Both the position numbers and the translations under genes were made by a program. The notes under the pieces were generated by a model. It did not search any database. It was not told where the DNA came from and worked only from the letters and a program-made list of their open reading frames with translations. From contig NZ_AWZT01000001.1 of the NCBI RefSeq assembly GCF_000472525.1, forward strand, positions 369,963 to 433,962: a stretch of 64,000 nucleotides of DNA, read 5' to 3'. This DNA is from Paraburkholderia dilworthii (GTDB lineage Bacteria; Pseudomonadota; Gammaproteobacteria; Burkholderiales; Burkholderiaceae). This document shows positions 18,357 through 26,804 of this stretch, one piece after another. How positions within the stretch are numbered: the first letter of the stretch is position 1; each line of letters starts with the position of its first letter.

Positions 18357-18403
18357 GGTTCCGGTGCGATTCGGTTTGTGGATCGCCCAATCCCAACAAC
18401 GGA

Positions 18404-18433
18404 TTGAGATGCTATCGACGCAGGAATTATAGT
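18404..18433 (+). promoter_or_regulatory. Sigma-70-like promoter for mutarotase/lactonase/ABC operon
   Basis: TTGAGA (18404-18409) and TATAGT (18428-18433) with an 18-base spacer in the LysR-rhaM divergent region. The predicted transcript starts near 18440 and opens with an imperfect palindrome (18441-18462). Confidence 0.5.
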
Positions 18434-18483
18434 CTTTGAAGGCGCTTCGCCGCGAAGGCGCCAATAACGACGAGACAGCCGCA

Positions 18484-18807
18484 ATGGAGACAATCGCTTT
18501 CCGGATGGTGCTCAACCCCGGCATGCGCGAGGAATACGAGCGCCGTCACGCGCAGATCTGGCCTGAGCTCGTTGACGCGCTGCACAACGCCGGCGTTCGC
18601 GAGTACCGCATCTTCTTCGATCCCGGCACCGACCATTTATTCGCCGTGCTGACGCGAACCACACATCACACGATGGACGCGCTCCCCGAACTCGAAGTCA
18701 TGCGCAAATGGTGGGATTACATGGCCGACATCATGCACACAGCGCCGGATCACACGCCGCATCAGCAACCGCTCGAACAGGTGTTTCGCTTGAGTTCGCT
18801 CGGCTGA
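18484..18807 (+). CDS. rhaM: L-rhamnose mutarotase
   Basis: Interconverts alpha- and beta-L-rhamnose, giving the anomer used by the dehydrogenase. 107 residues, the normal size of RhaM/RhaU (about 104). The family pattern is present: [24 protein letters not shown], the catalytic His in this block, [16 protein letters not shown], and the double-Trp [10 protein letters not shown] near the C-terminus. ATG 18484 begins [10 protein letters not shown] as in homologues. First gene of the right-hand rhamnose operon. Confidence 0.93.
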   Translation: METIAFRMVLNPGMREEYERRHAQIWPELVDALHNAGVREYRIFFDPGTDHLFAVLTRTTHHTMDALPELEVMRKWWDYMADIMHTAPDHTPHQQPLEQVFRLSSLG

Positions 18808-18861
18808 CTTCGCGCTGACGTTTTACGTTGCCGCTTAAGCTTGAAACGACGGAGGCATCGC

Positions 18862-19755
18862 ATGCAGGTTGTCGATTCGCATATTCACTTGTGGGATCTG
18901 AAGACGCATCGCTATCCGTGGCTGGAAAACCCGGGCGTGTCGTTCGTCGGCGACGCGCGCGATCTGAAGCACGACTATCTGCTGGACCATCTGCTCGCAG
19001 AAGCGGGCGATATCGATGTGAAGAAACTCGTGCACGTGGAAGCGAATCACGATCCCGCCGATCCAGTGGAGGAAACGCGCTGGCTGCAGTCCATTGCGGA
19101 TCGTCATGAGTCGCGCGGCATGCCGAACGCGATTGTCGCCGCCGTCGATCTGTCTTCGCCGGACGCGCCCGCGTTGCTCGAAGCGCATGCGTCGTTCGCG
19201 AATACACGCGGCGTCCGGCAGATTCTGAATGTGCACGAAGACAAGCTGTTCGATTATGTGGGCCGCCATTACATGCGCGAGCCGCAATGGCGCGAGAACT
19301 TTGCGCTGCTGCGCCGTCACGGCATGTCGTTCGATCTGCAACTGTATCCGTCGCAAATGGAAGAGGCCGCGGCGTTGGCGCGCGAGCATGGCGACACGCT
19401 CTTAGCCGTCAATCATGCAGGCATGTTCGTAGACCGGGGCAGCGTCGCCGGTTATCGGGCGTGGCGCGACGGCATGCGCACGCTCGCGCAGTGCAGGAAC
19501 GTCTGCGTGAAGATCAGCGGACTCGCGATGTTCGATCATCAATGGACCGTGGAAAGCTTGCGGCCCTACGTGCTCGAAACGATCGACACGTTTGGCGTGG
19601 AGCGCGCAATGTTCGCGTCGAACTTTCCCGTCGATCGTTTGTTCGGCTCTTACGCGGATTTGTGGCATGCCTATGCAGCGATCGTCGAAGATGCGAGCGT
19701 TGCCGAGAAAGAGGCGCTCTTTTGCCGTAACGCGGAACGTTTCTATCGCATCTGA
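18862..19755 (+). CDS. Amidohydrolase-family lactonase, probable L-rhamnono-lactonase
   Basis: Metal-dependent hydrolase of the amidohydrolase-2 (COG3618) family, 297 residues, which includes L-fucono- and L-rhamnono-lactonases. The metal-binding start VVDSHIHLWD, VEANHDPADP, AVNHAGMFVD, and the terminal FASNFPVDRLFGSY with its metal-binding region are visible. Expected to open L-rhamnono-lactone to L-rhamnonate, linking the dehydrogenase and dehydratase. GGAG 8 bases before ATG 18862 sets the start. Between the mutarotase and the sugar ABC importer genes. Confidence 0.85.
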   Translation: MQVVDSHIHLWDLKTHRYPWLENPGVSFVGDARDLKHDYLLDHLLAEAGDIDVKKLVHVEANHDPADPVEETRWLQSIADRHESRGMPNAIVAAVDLSSPDAPALLEAHASFANTRGVRQILNVHEDKLFDYVGRHYMREPQWRENFALLRRHGMSFDLQLYPSQMEEAAALAREHGDTLLAVNHAGMFVDRGSVAGYRAWRDGMRTLAQCRNVCVKISGLAMFDHQWTVESLRPYVLETIDTFGVERAMFASNFPVDRLFGSYADLWHAYAAIVEDASVAEKEALFCRNAERFYRI

Positions 19756-19816
19756 GGCGGGTCGCATCGACTCAAGCAAACCGTGCACGCCATAACGCAA
19801 AAGAAGGAGACACGCA

Positions 19817-21346
19817 GTGCAGCAATCCTCAACCGCTCAGCCGAGACTCGAATTGCGGCACGCGAGTAAATCATTCGGCCGGGTCCGCGCGCTATCGGAC
19901 GGCGATCTTTCGCTGTGGCCGGGTGAAGTGCATGCGTTGCTCGGCGAGAACGGCGCGGGCAAATCGACGCTCGTGAAAATTCTGGCGGGCGTGCATCAAC
20001 CCGATAGCGGCGAGCTGCTGGTGGACGGCGCGGCGCGCCGCTTCGCGACCCCCGCCGAAGCGCGCGATGCCGGGCTCGCGGTGATCTATCAGGAGCCGAC
20101 GCTGTTCTTCGATTTGTCCATTGCGGAGAACATCTTCATGGGACGGCAGCCGGTCGACCGGATCGGCCGCATTCAATATGACGCGATGCGCCGCGAGGTG
20201 GACGGCTTGCTCGCCTCGCTCGGGGTCGATCTGCGCGCGGATCAACTGGTGCGTGGCTTGTCGATTGCGGATCAGCAGGTGATCGAAATTGCGAAAGCGT
20301 TGTCGTTGAACGCAAACGTGCTGATCATGGACGAGCCGACGGCGGCCTTGTCGCTGCCCGAAGTCGAACGGCTCTTTGCAATCGTGCGCAAGCTGCGCGA
20401 GCGCGACGTGGCGATCCTGTTCATCACACACCGGCTCGACGAGGTCTTCGCGTTGACGCAACGCGTCACCATCATGCGCGACGGCGCAAAAGTGTTTGAC
20501 GGCCTGACCGCCGATCTGACCACCGACGCCATCGTGGCAAAAATGGTCGGCCGCGATCTGGAGACGTTCTATCCCAAAGCCGAGCGCCCGCCCGGCGAAG
20601 TGCGGCTATCCGTGCGCGGCCTGACGCGTGTGGGCGTTTTCAAGGACATTTCCTTCGACGTGCGCGCCGGCGAAATCGTCGCATTAGCGGGGCTGGTCGG
20701 CGCTGGGCGCAGCGAAGTCGCGCGTGCCATTTTCGGCATCGATCCGCTGGATGCAGGCGAAATTCTGATAGGCGGTGAGCGCCTGAGCGCGGGCAAACCT
20801 GCCGCGGCAGTGCGCGCAGGCCTCGCGCTGGTGCCGGAAGACCGACGGCAACAAGGGCTCGCGCTGGAGTTGAGCATCGCGCGCAATGCGTCGATGACAG
20901 TGCTCGGCAGGCTCGTCCGTCACGGCCTTATCACGACGCGCAGCGAGATGCAGCTGGCTAACCAATGGGGCACGCGCCTGCGTCTGAAGGCGGCCGATCC
21001 GAACGCGCCGGTCGGCACGCTGTCGGGCGGCAACCAGCAAAAGGTGGTGCTCGGCAAATGGCTTGCAACGGGCCCGAAAGTTCTGATCATCGACGAACCC
21101 ACGCGCGGTATCGACGTAGGCGCGAAAGCCGAGGTGTATAGCGCGCTCGCCGAACTCGTGCGCGACGGCATGGCCGTGCTGATGATTTCGAGTGAACTGC
21201 CGGAAGTGCTCGGCATGGCCGACCGAGTGCTGGTGATGCACGAGGGGCGTATCAGTGCGGACATTGCGCGCGCCGAAGCCGACGAAGAACGCATCATGGC
21301 CGCGGCGCTAGGACAACACATTCCACCGTTAGGGAACGCGGCATGA
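19817..21346 (+). CDS. rhaT: Rhamnose-type sugar ABC transporter ATP-binding protein
   Basis: Duplicated ATPase of the ribose/rhamnose (CUT2) importer class, 509 residues. The first half has [24 protein letters not shown] and [10 protein letters not shown]; the second half has the degenerate GLVGAGRSE loop, [15 protein letters not shown] and [15 protein letters not shown], as normal for CUT2 ATPases where one site is inactive. GTG start 19817 follows AAGGAGA. Overlaps the next permease start by 4 bases. The symbol follows the Rhizobium rhaSTPQ naming and is inferred from context. Confidence 0.88.
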   Translation: MQQSSTAQPRLELRHASKSFGRVRALSDGDLSLWPGEVHALLGENGAGKSTLVKILAGVHQPDSGELLVDGAARRFATPAEARDAGLAVIYQEPTLFFDLSIAENIFMGRQPVDRIGRIQYDAMRREVDGLLASLGVDLRADQLVRGLSIADQQVIEIAKALSLNANVLIMDEPTAALSLPEVERLFAIVRKLRERDVAILFITHRLDEVFALTQRVTIMRDGAKVFDGLTADLTTDAIVAKMVGRDLETFYPKAERPPGEVRLSVRGLTRVGVFKDISFDVRAGEIVALAGLVGAGRSEVARAIFGIDPLDAGEILIGGERLSAGKPAAAVRAGLALVPEDRRQQGLALELSIARNASMTVLGRLVRHGLITTRSEMQLANQWGTRLRLKAADPNAPVGTLSGGNQQKVVLGKWLATGPKVLIIDEPTRGIDVGAKAEVYSALAELVRDGMAVLMISSELPEVLGMADRVLVMHEGRISADIARAEADEERIMAAALGQHIPPLGNAA

Positions 21347-22404
21347 TGCGCCATTCTTCGACTCATCCCGCGCCGGTCCAGGCACCGCCGCCGTTAAAGG
21401 GCGCGACGCGTGCCTCTGGCGGCTTTGCAGCGAACCTGGCAAAGAGCCGCGAGACGACGCTCTTCGTCGTGCTGATTCTGTTGATTGTCGGCACCGGGCT
21501 CGCGAGGCCGCAGTTCCTGAACCTGCAAAACTTGCGTGACGTGCTGCTCAACGTGTCGATCATCAGTCTGCTTACCGCGGGCATGACCGTGGTGATTCTG
21601 ATGCGTCATATCGATCTGTCGGTGGGTTCGACGGTCGGCATCAGCGCATATGCAGTGGGCAGCCTGTACGTCGCGTTTCCGCAGATGCCGGTGATCGTCG
21701 CGCTCGCGGCGGGGCTCGTCATCGGTCTCGTGGCGGGCGGCATCAACGCTGTGCTTGTGGCCGTGGGCCGCGTGCCGTCGCTGGTGGCGACGCTCTCCAC
21801 GCTTTATATCTTCCGGGGCGCGGATTACGCGTGGGTACACGGCGGACAGATCAACGCGACCAGTTTGCCCGACGCGTTTTCGCGCCTTGCGACCGGCACT
21901 TTCTTTGGCATACCGACGCTCGCGTTGATCGCAGTCGTCGTGCTGCTCGCTCTCGCGATCTATCTGAAGCAGTTTCGCGGCGGCCGTGAACACTATGCGA
22001 TCGGCTCGAATCCCGAGGCAGCGCGGCTTGCTGGCGTCAACGTGGAACGCCGTGTGATGGCGGGCTTTCTATTGTCGGGTGCGATTGCGGGCTTCGCGGG
22101 CGCATTGTGGCTCGCGCGCTTCGGCACCGTCGATGCCAGCACCGCGAAGGGCATCGAACTGCAAGTCGTGGCGGCCGCCGTTGTAGGTAGCGTGGCAATT
22201 ACAGGCGGCGTCGGCACGATACTCGGCGCGACGCTCGGCGCGCTCGTGCTCGGCGTGATCAGCATTGCGCTCGTCGTGCTGCATGTGTCGCCGTTCTGGG
22301 AGCAGGCGATTGAAGGCGCATTGATCGTCGCGGCCATTACCGCCGATACGTTGCTCGCCCGCTCCGTCGCCAAACGCATGATGAGGAAACGCGATCATGG
22401 CTAA
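21343..22404 (+). CDS. rhaP: Rhamnose-type sugar ABC transporter permease
   Basis: CUT2-family membrane subunit, 353 residues, about eight to ten helices. It carries the family blocks [56 protein letters not shown] and [23 protein letters not shown]. An N-terminal tail of about 30 Pro/Ala-rich residues precedes the first helix. Overlaps the ATPase gene upstream and the second permease downstream (8 bases), so the unit is translationally coupled. Confidence 0.87.
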   Translation: MMRHSSTHPAPVQAPPPLKGATRASGGFAANLAKSRETTLFVVLILLIVGTGLARPQFLNLQNLRDVLLNVSIISLLTAGMTVVILMRHIDLSVGSTVGISAYAVGSLYVAFPQMPVIVALAAGLVIGLVAGGINAVLVAVGRVPSLVATLSTLYIFRGADYAWVHGGQINATSLPDAFSRLATGTFFGIPTLALIAVVVLLALAIYLKQFRGGREHYAIGSNPEAARLAGVNVERRVMAGFLLSGAIAGFAGALWLARFGTVDASTAKGIELQVVAAAVVGSVAITGGVGTILGATLGALVLGVISIALVVLHVSPFWEQAIEGALIVAAITADTLLARSVAKRMMRKRDHG

Positions 22405-23413
22405 ACCCGATTCCGCGCTGCTCACGCGCAAACGCGAAACGCCGCTGCAATGGGAAGTGTTGCTGGTGATCGTGCTGATCTTGTCGCTCGCGCTCGGACG
22501 CGTGCTGTCGCCGGTGTTCCTGAGCGGCGCGAATCTGAGCAACGTGTTGGCGGACCTCACTGAAATCGCGTTAATGGCGCTGCCGATGACGTTGATTATC
22601 GTTGCCGCTGAAATCGATCTGTCGGTGGCTTCGGTGCTCGGTGCATCGAGCGCATTAATGGGCGTGCTTTGGCACATGGGCTTGCCGATGCCGGTCGTCA
22701 TCGCGCTGGTGCTCGTGGCCGGCGCGTTGGCGGGCCTTCTGAACGGGCTCGTGATCGTGAAGCTCAATCTGCCTTCGCTTGCGGTAACGATCGGCACGCT
22801 GGCGCTCTTTCGCGGCCTTGCCTATGTGTTGCTCGGAGACCAGGCCGTCGCTGATTTTCCGGCGGCTTACACGGCGTTTGGCATGGATACGCTCGGCGGG
22901 ACTTTTATCCCGCTGCCGTTTGCGATCGTGATTGTCGGCGCGGTGCTGTTCACGGTGCTGCTGCAATCGACCGCGTTTGGCCGCAGCCTCTACGCAATCG
23001 GCGCGAATCCAACCGCCGCCGCGTTCTCCGGCATTGAAGTGACAAAGATCAGGCTGCGTCTTTTCGTGCTGTCCGGTTTGATGAGCGCGCTTGCCGGCGT
23101 CGTCTATACGCTGCGTTTTACCAGCGCGCGTGGCGATAACGGCGAAGGCTTCGAGTTGTCCGTGATCGCAGCAGTATTGTTCGGCGGCGTGAGCATTTTC
23201 GGCGGACGCGGCTCGATGATCGGCGTGCTGCTGTCGCTGCTGATTATCGGCGTGCTGAAAAACGCATTGACGCTCGACGATGTATCGAGCGAAACGCTCA
23301 CTATCGTCACGGGCGTGTTGCTGCTCGCATCGGTGCTGATACCGAATCTGGTTGCGCGCTGGCGCGCGGCGCGCGACCGGCGCTTCATCGCGAAGTCCGC
23401 TTCTCCCTTATAA
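22397..23413 (+). CDS. rhaQ: Rhamnose-type sugar ABC transporter permease (second)
   Basis: Second CUT2 membrane subunit, 338 residues. Conserved blocks AAEIDLSVASVLGASSALMG, LPSLAVTIGTLALFRGLAYV, YAIGANPTAAAFSGIEV and VLFGGVSIFGGRGSMIGVLLS pair with those of the first permease. Two different permease genes, as in the rhamnose system of Rhizobium, distinguish this from ribose importers that use a homodimer. Confidence 0.87.
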   Translation: MAKPDSALLTRKRETPLQWEVLLVIVLILSLALGRVLSPVFLSGANLSNVLADLTEIALMALPMTLIIVAAEIDLSVASVLGASSALMGVLWHMGLPMPVVIALVLVAGALAGLLNGLVIVKLNLPSLAVTIGTLALFRGLAYVLLGDQAVADFPAAYTAFGMDTLGGTFIPLPFAIVIVGAVLFTVLLQSTAFGRSLYAIGANPTAAAFSGIEVTKIRLRLFVLSGLMSALAGVVYTLRFTSARGDNGEGFELSVIAAVLFGGVSIFGGRGSMIGVLLSLLIIGVLKNALTLDDVSSETLTIVTGVLLLASVLIPNLVARWRAARDRRFIAKSASPL

Positions 23414-23467
23414 CGCAATCATTAAACCCGGACAGCACAATGTCCAACAACAAGCAGGAGACACTTC

Positions 23468-24475
23468 ATGTTCAAACCTCTACGTCACACCGGCGCGGCG
23501 ACGCTCTGCATTGCGTTGCTCGCGATCAGTTGCGCCTCGTCGGCTGCGGGCCTGAAAAACGGCCTGAAAATCGCATTCGTGCCGAAGCAGATCAACAATC
23601 CGTACGAAGTGATCGCCGACGACGGCGGCATGGCCGCAATCAAGGAATTCGGCGGGGTGGGCAAGGTCGTGGGGCCGTCCGATGCCGGGGCATCATCGCA
23701 GGTGCAGTACATCAACACGCTGATCACGCAGCGTCAGGATGCAATCGTGATTGCCGCCAACGACGCGAATGCGGTCGTGCCGTATCTGAAGAAGGCAATG
23801 TCGCAAGGCATCAAGGTCGTCACGTTCGATTCGGACACGGCGCCTGAAGGCCGGCAATTGTTCGTCAATCAGGCGAACGCGGAAGGGATCGGCCGCGGCC
23901 AGATCGAACTCGTGTCGAAGCTGATGGGCGGCGAGGGCGAGTTCGCGGTGCTGTCGGCCACGCCCAACGCAACTAATCAGAACACGTGGATCAAGTGGAT
24001 GCAGGAAGAGTTGAAGAAGCCCGCGTACTCGAAGATCAAGCTCGTGAAAATCGCTTACGGTAACGACGACGATCAGAAGTCGTTCGTCGAAACGCAGGGT
24101 TTACTGCAGGCGTATCCGAACCTGAAGGCGATTGTCGCGCCGACCACGGTTGGCATTGCAGCGGCGGCGCGTTATATCTCGTCGTCGTCGAGCAAGGGCA
24201 AGGTGGCCGTAACTGGCTTGGGCACGCCGAATCAGATGCGCGCGTTCGTGAAGAACGGCACCGTGAAGGCGTTCCAGTTGTGGGACCCGAACCAGTTGGG
24301 CTATCTCGCCGGCTACGCGGCGGCAGCACTCGCGTCGGGTACGATCGACGGCAAGGAAGGCGAATCGTTCGATGCGGGTAAGCTCGGCAAGCGCACGATT
24401 GGGCCGCAAGGCGAGATCATTCTCGGGCCGCCGACCACGTTCGATGCGGGCAATATCGACAAGTTTAATTTTTGA
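23468..24475 (+). CDS. rhaS: Rhamnose ABC transporter substrate-binding protein
   Basis: Periplasmic sugar-binding protein of the peripla_BP_4 family, 335 residues. Signal peptide about residues 1-27 ending SCASSAAG. The mature part has IAFVPKQINNPYEVIADDGGMAAI, VIAANDANAVVPYLKKAM, FDSDTAPEGRQLFVNQA and AGYAAAALASGTIDG, matching the rhamnose-binding RhaS subgroup. AAGCAGGAGACAC lies just upstream. Last gene of the importer operon and followed by a GC-rich hairpin. Confidence 0.88.
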   Translation: MFKPLRHTGAATLCIALLAISCASSAAGLKNGLKIAFVPKQINNPYEVIADDGGMAAIKEFGGVGKVVGPSDAGASSQVQYINTLITQRQDAIVIAANDANAVVPYLKKAMSQGIKVVTFDSDTAPEGRQLFVNQANAEGIGRGQIELVSKLMGGEGEFAVLSATPNATNQNTWIKWMQEELKKPAYSKIKLVKIAYGNDDDQKSFVETQGLLQAYPNLKAIVAPTTVGIAAAARYISSSSSKGKVAVTGLGTPNQMRAFVKNGTVKAFQLWDPNQLGYLAGYAAAALASGTIDGKEGESFDAGKLGKRTIGPQGEIILGPPTTFDAGNIDKFNF

Positions 24476-24483
24476 GGGCGGGC

Positions 24484-24502
24484 GCCGCGCATTTCGCGCG
24501 GC
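24484..24502. terminator. GC-rich hairpin after rhaS
   Basis: GCCGCGC and GCGCGGC pair perfectly across the 5-base loop ATTTC, nine bases past the rhaS stop. No T run follows on either strand, so it may act with Rho or only protect the mRNA end. Confidence 0.45.
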
Positions 24503-24589
24503 GAAGGCATAGCGAGGCGCGTCGGGCGAAGAGCTGCTCGCGTGCCTCCCTGTTTTTCACGCGTGACTGAACTTAGGCGTCAAGCCGTG

Positions 24590-25666
24590 TTAAAACCGAT
24601 GCTGAATCCCCGCAGTGACACCCGTCTGCGTATCCGCCGCGCCGGTCAGATCGCGCGACAGACTCACTGCGTTGCCGTGCTTCGCCATCGCATAGCCGCC
24701 CGCCAGATACAGCACGGTACGCTTCGATAGAGCGTACTGACCGCGCAGCGAGAACAGCGTCGGGTCGGCGTCGCTACCATCCTTGATGTCCTGATGGTAG
24801 ACCGCGCCGAACAGCGAGATGAACGGCGTCACATCGTATTGACCGCCGATCCAGTACAGGTCGCTGCGCAGCGTGGGCGTGGCCGTGTGGAACGTGCGCC
24901 GGTAGTTCCGGTAACCGGCCATCGCCTTCACCGCGCCGAAATCGTAGCTCAGGCCCGCATGAATGCCCTGGATGTAGTTGGTGGTATCCGCGGGCGTCAC
25001 GCTGTCGTTCGCGCCGTTCTGACGGTCGAAGGTCGCGACCACGGCGAACGGACCGTTTTCGTAGCCAAGACCGAAGTCGTACTTCGAGCTTGATTTCATG
25101 CTGCCCGGCACGTTACCGAAGCCGTACATGGCGCCGAATTTGAAGCCGGCGAACGTGCCGTCGTAACGCACCGCATTGGAAGAACGCGAGAAGAGCCCGT
25201 CTTTACGGCCGCCTGTCGCCGTGGACGACGTCGCCCACGAATAGTTCGGCGCATAACCCATTGGGTCGAACTGCAACATGTAGTCGTAGGTTGTCGTGAA
25301 ATTGCGGCCGAGCGTGATCTGCCCGAAGCGGTTCTTCAGGCCGATGGTCGCGCGCCGGTCGAAGATCGCACCGGTCGTATCGTCGAACTGGCCGTTCGCG
25401 ATGTTGATACCGCTCTCCAGCTGGAACACCGCCTTCAGCCCGCCGCCGAGATCTTCGACGCCGCGCAGACCCCAGCGCGACGTGTTCTTGCCGCCGGACA
25501 CGAGACGCGTCGCGCCGCCGTCCGCGCTTGCATGGTTCACGTATTCGATGCCCGCGTCGACGATGCCATACAACGTCACGCTCGATTGCGCGTGTGCGCC
25601 TGCTGCAAAACCGGCGAGACCGGCGCACGTGACGCCGAGGGTTGCCTTTCTGATGCTCAACTTCAT
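24590..25666 (-). CDS. General porin, Burkholderia OmpC-like
   Basis: Outer-membrane trimeric porin, 358 residues. Signal peptide MKLSIRKATLGVTCAGLAGFAAGAHA is followed by QSSVTLYGIVDAGIEYVNHA, the standard first strand of Burkholderiaceae porins. RWGLRGVEDLGGGLKAVFQLESG and RATIGLKNRFGQITLGRNFTT follow, and the last strand ends GIQHRF with the terminal Phe needed for BAM assembly. Start at 25666 because AGGAG precedes it by 8 bases; the 53 residues upstream in the longer ORF have no porin character. Same strand as, and 70 bases after, the ABC importer operon, so it may supply its outer-membrane entry route. Confidence 0.92.
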   Translation of the reverse strand: MKLSIRKATLGVTCAGLAGFAAGAHAQSSVTLYGIVDAGIEYVNHASADGGATRLVSGGKNTSRWGLRGVEDLGGGLKAVFQLESGINIANGQFDDTTGAIFDRRATIGLKNRFGQITLGRNFTTTYDYMLQFDPMGYAPNYSWATSSTATGGRKDGLFSRSSNAVRYDGTFAGFKFGAMYGFGNVPGSMKSSSKYDFGLGYENGPFAVVATFDRQNGANDSVTPADTTNYIQGIHAGLSYDFGAVKAMAGYRNYRRTFHTATPTLRSDLYWIGGQYDVTPFISLFGAVYHQDIKDGSDADPTLFSLRGQYALSKRTVLYLAGGYAMAKHGNAVSLSRDLTGAADTQTGVTAGIQHRF

Positions 25667-25736
25667 CAACAGTCTCCTGTAGCTGCTATTTTTACTTCGG
25701 TTGGGGATTTCGTACCGCGATGCCAGGCCCGACGCT

Positions 25737-26804
25737 TCAGCTCGCCTGAGCGAACGCCCAGCAGTCGTTGGCGGGGAATTCGATCCAGTGACGGCCGGCC
25801 GCGCGCGGCACGTTGCCGAACGCACGCAGACGCAGGTCGCCGCAATGGAACAGGTACTCCCAGCGGTCGCCGAGATACATCGACGTGATCAGTTCGGCTT
25901 CAAGGCGGTTCGCGCCCGGACCGTCGGCGACCTGCACTCGCTCCAGCCGGATCACGGCTTGCGCTTCTTGGCCAGCGGTCAGTGCTTCGCGCGCTTGCGC
26001 CTGCAATTGCCAGCCGTCGCCGGTCAAGGTCACGCGCTCGCCATCGACCGCGGCCACGCGTGCGTCGATGCGGTTATTGCTGCCCATGAACTCGGCGGTA
26101 TAGAGTGAGCGCGGCGCGCCATACAGTTCCGCGGGCGTGCCTTCCTGTTCGATGCGGCCGTTGCGCAACAGCAGGATGCGGTCGGACATCGCCATCGCTT
26201 CGGTCTGGTCGTGCGTCACGCAAAGCGCGGAGAGACCCAGCGAGACGATCAATTCGCGCAGCCACGCACGCGCTTCCTCGCGCAGCTTGGCGTCGAGATT
26301 CGACAGCGGTTCGTCGAGCAGAATCACCGGCGGGTTGTAGACGAGCGCACGCGCAATCGCCACGCGTTGCTGCTGGCCGCCCGACAGTTGATACGGATAG
26401 CGCGCTGCCAGATGACCCAGGCCGAGCTGATCGAGCGCACTCTGTACGCGTTTTTTCTGTTCCGCCGCCGATACGCGCCGCAGTTTCAATCCGTAGCCGA
26501 CGTTATCCGCCACCGTGCGATGCGGCCACAGCGCATACGACTGGAACACAAGCCCGAGCGAGCGCTGTTCGACCGGCAGATCGACATGCGTGGCGCCGTC
26601 GAAAAAAGTCTTGCCGTCGAGCTCAATACGTCCCGACGACGGCTGCTCGAGGCCGGCGACCGCTCGCAACAGCGTGGTCTTGCCGCTGCCCGACGCGCCG
26701 AGCAGGCACACCACTTCGCCGGGATTCAGTTCGAACGACACGCCCTTGAGAATCGGATTGTCGCCATAGCTGAGAAAGAGGTTGTCGACCGAGAGCTTAT
26801 CCAT
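25737..26804 (-). CDS. Ferric/organophosphate-type ABC transporter ATP-binding protein
   Basis: ATPase of the FbpC/AfuC/PotA group, 355 residues. Walker A GASGSGKTT, signature LSGGQQQRVAIARAL, Walker B VILLDEPLSNLDAK and H-loop VTHDQTEAM, followed by a C-terminal TOBE-type beta domain (about 270-355). Starts 8 bases inside the permease gene end, so the pair is coupled. Third gene of a binding protein - permease - ATPase operon. Confidence 0.88.
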   Translation of the reverse strand: MDKLSVDNLFLSYGDNPILKGVSFELNPGEVVCLLGASGSGKTTLLRAVAGLEQPSSGRIELDGKTFFDGATHVDLPVEQRSLGLVFQSYALWPHRTVADNVGYGLKLRRVSAAEQKKRVQSALDQLGLGHLAARYPYQLSGGQQQRVAIARALVYNPPVILLDEPLSNLDAKLREEARAWLRELIVSLGLSALCVTHDQTEAMAMSDRILLLRNGRIEQEGTPAELYGAPRSLYTAEFMGSNNRIDARVAAVDGERVTLTGDGWQLQAQAREALTAGQEAQAVIRLERVQVADGPGANRLEAELITSMYLGDRWEYLFHCGDLRLRAFGNVPRAAGRHWIEFPANDCWAFAQAS

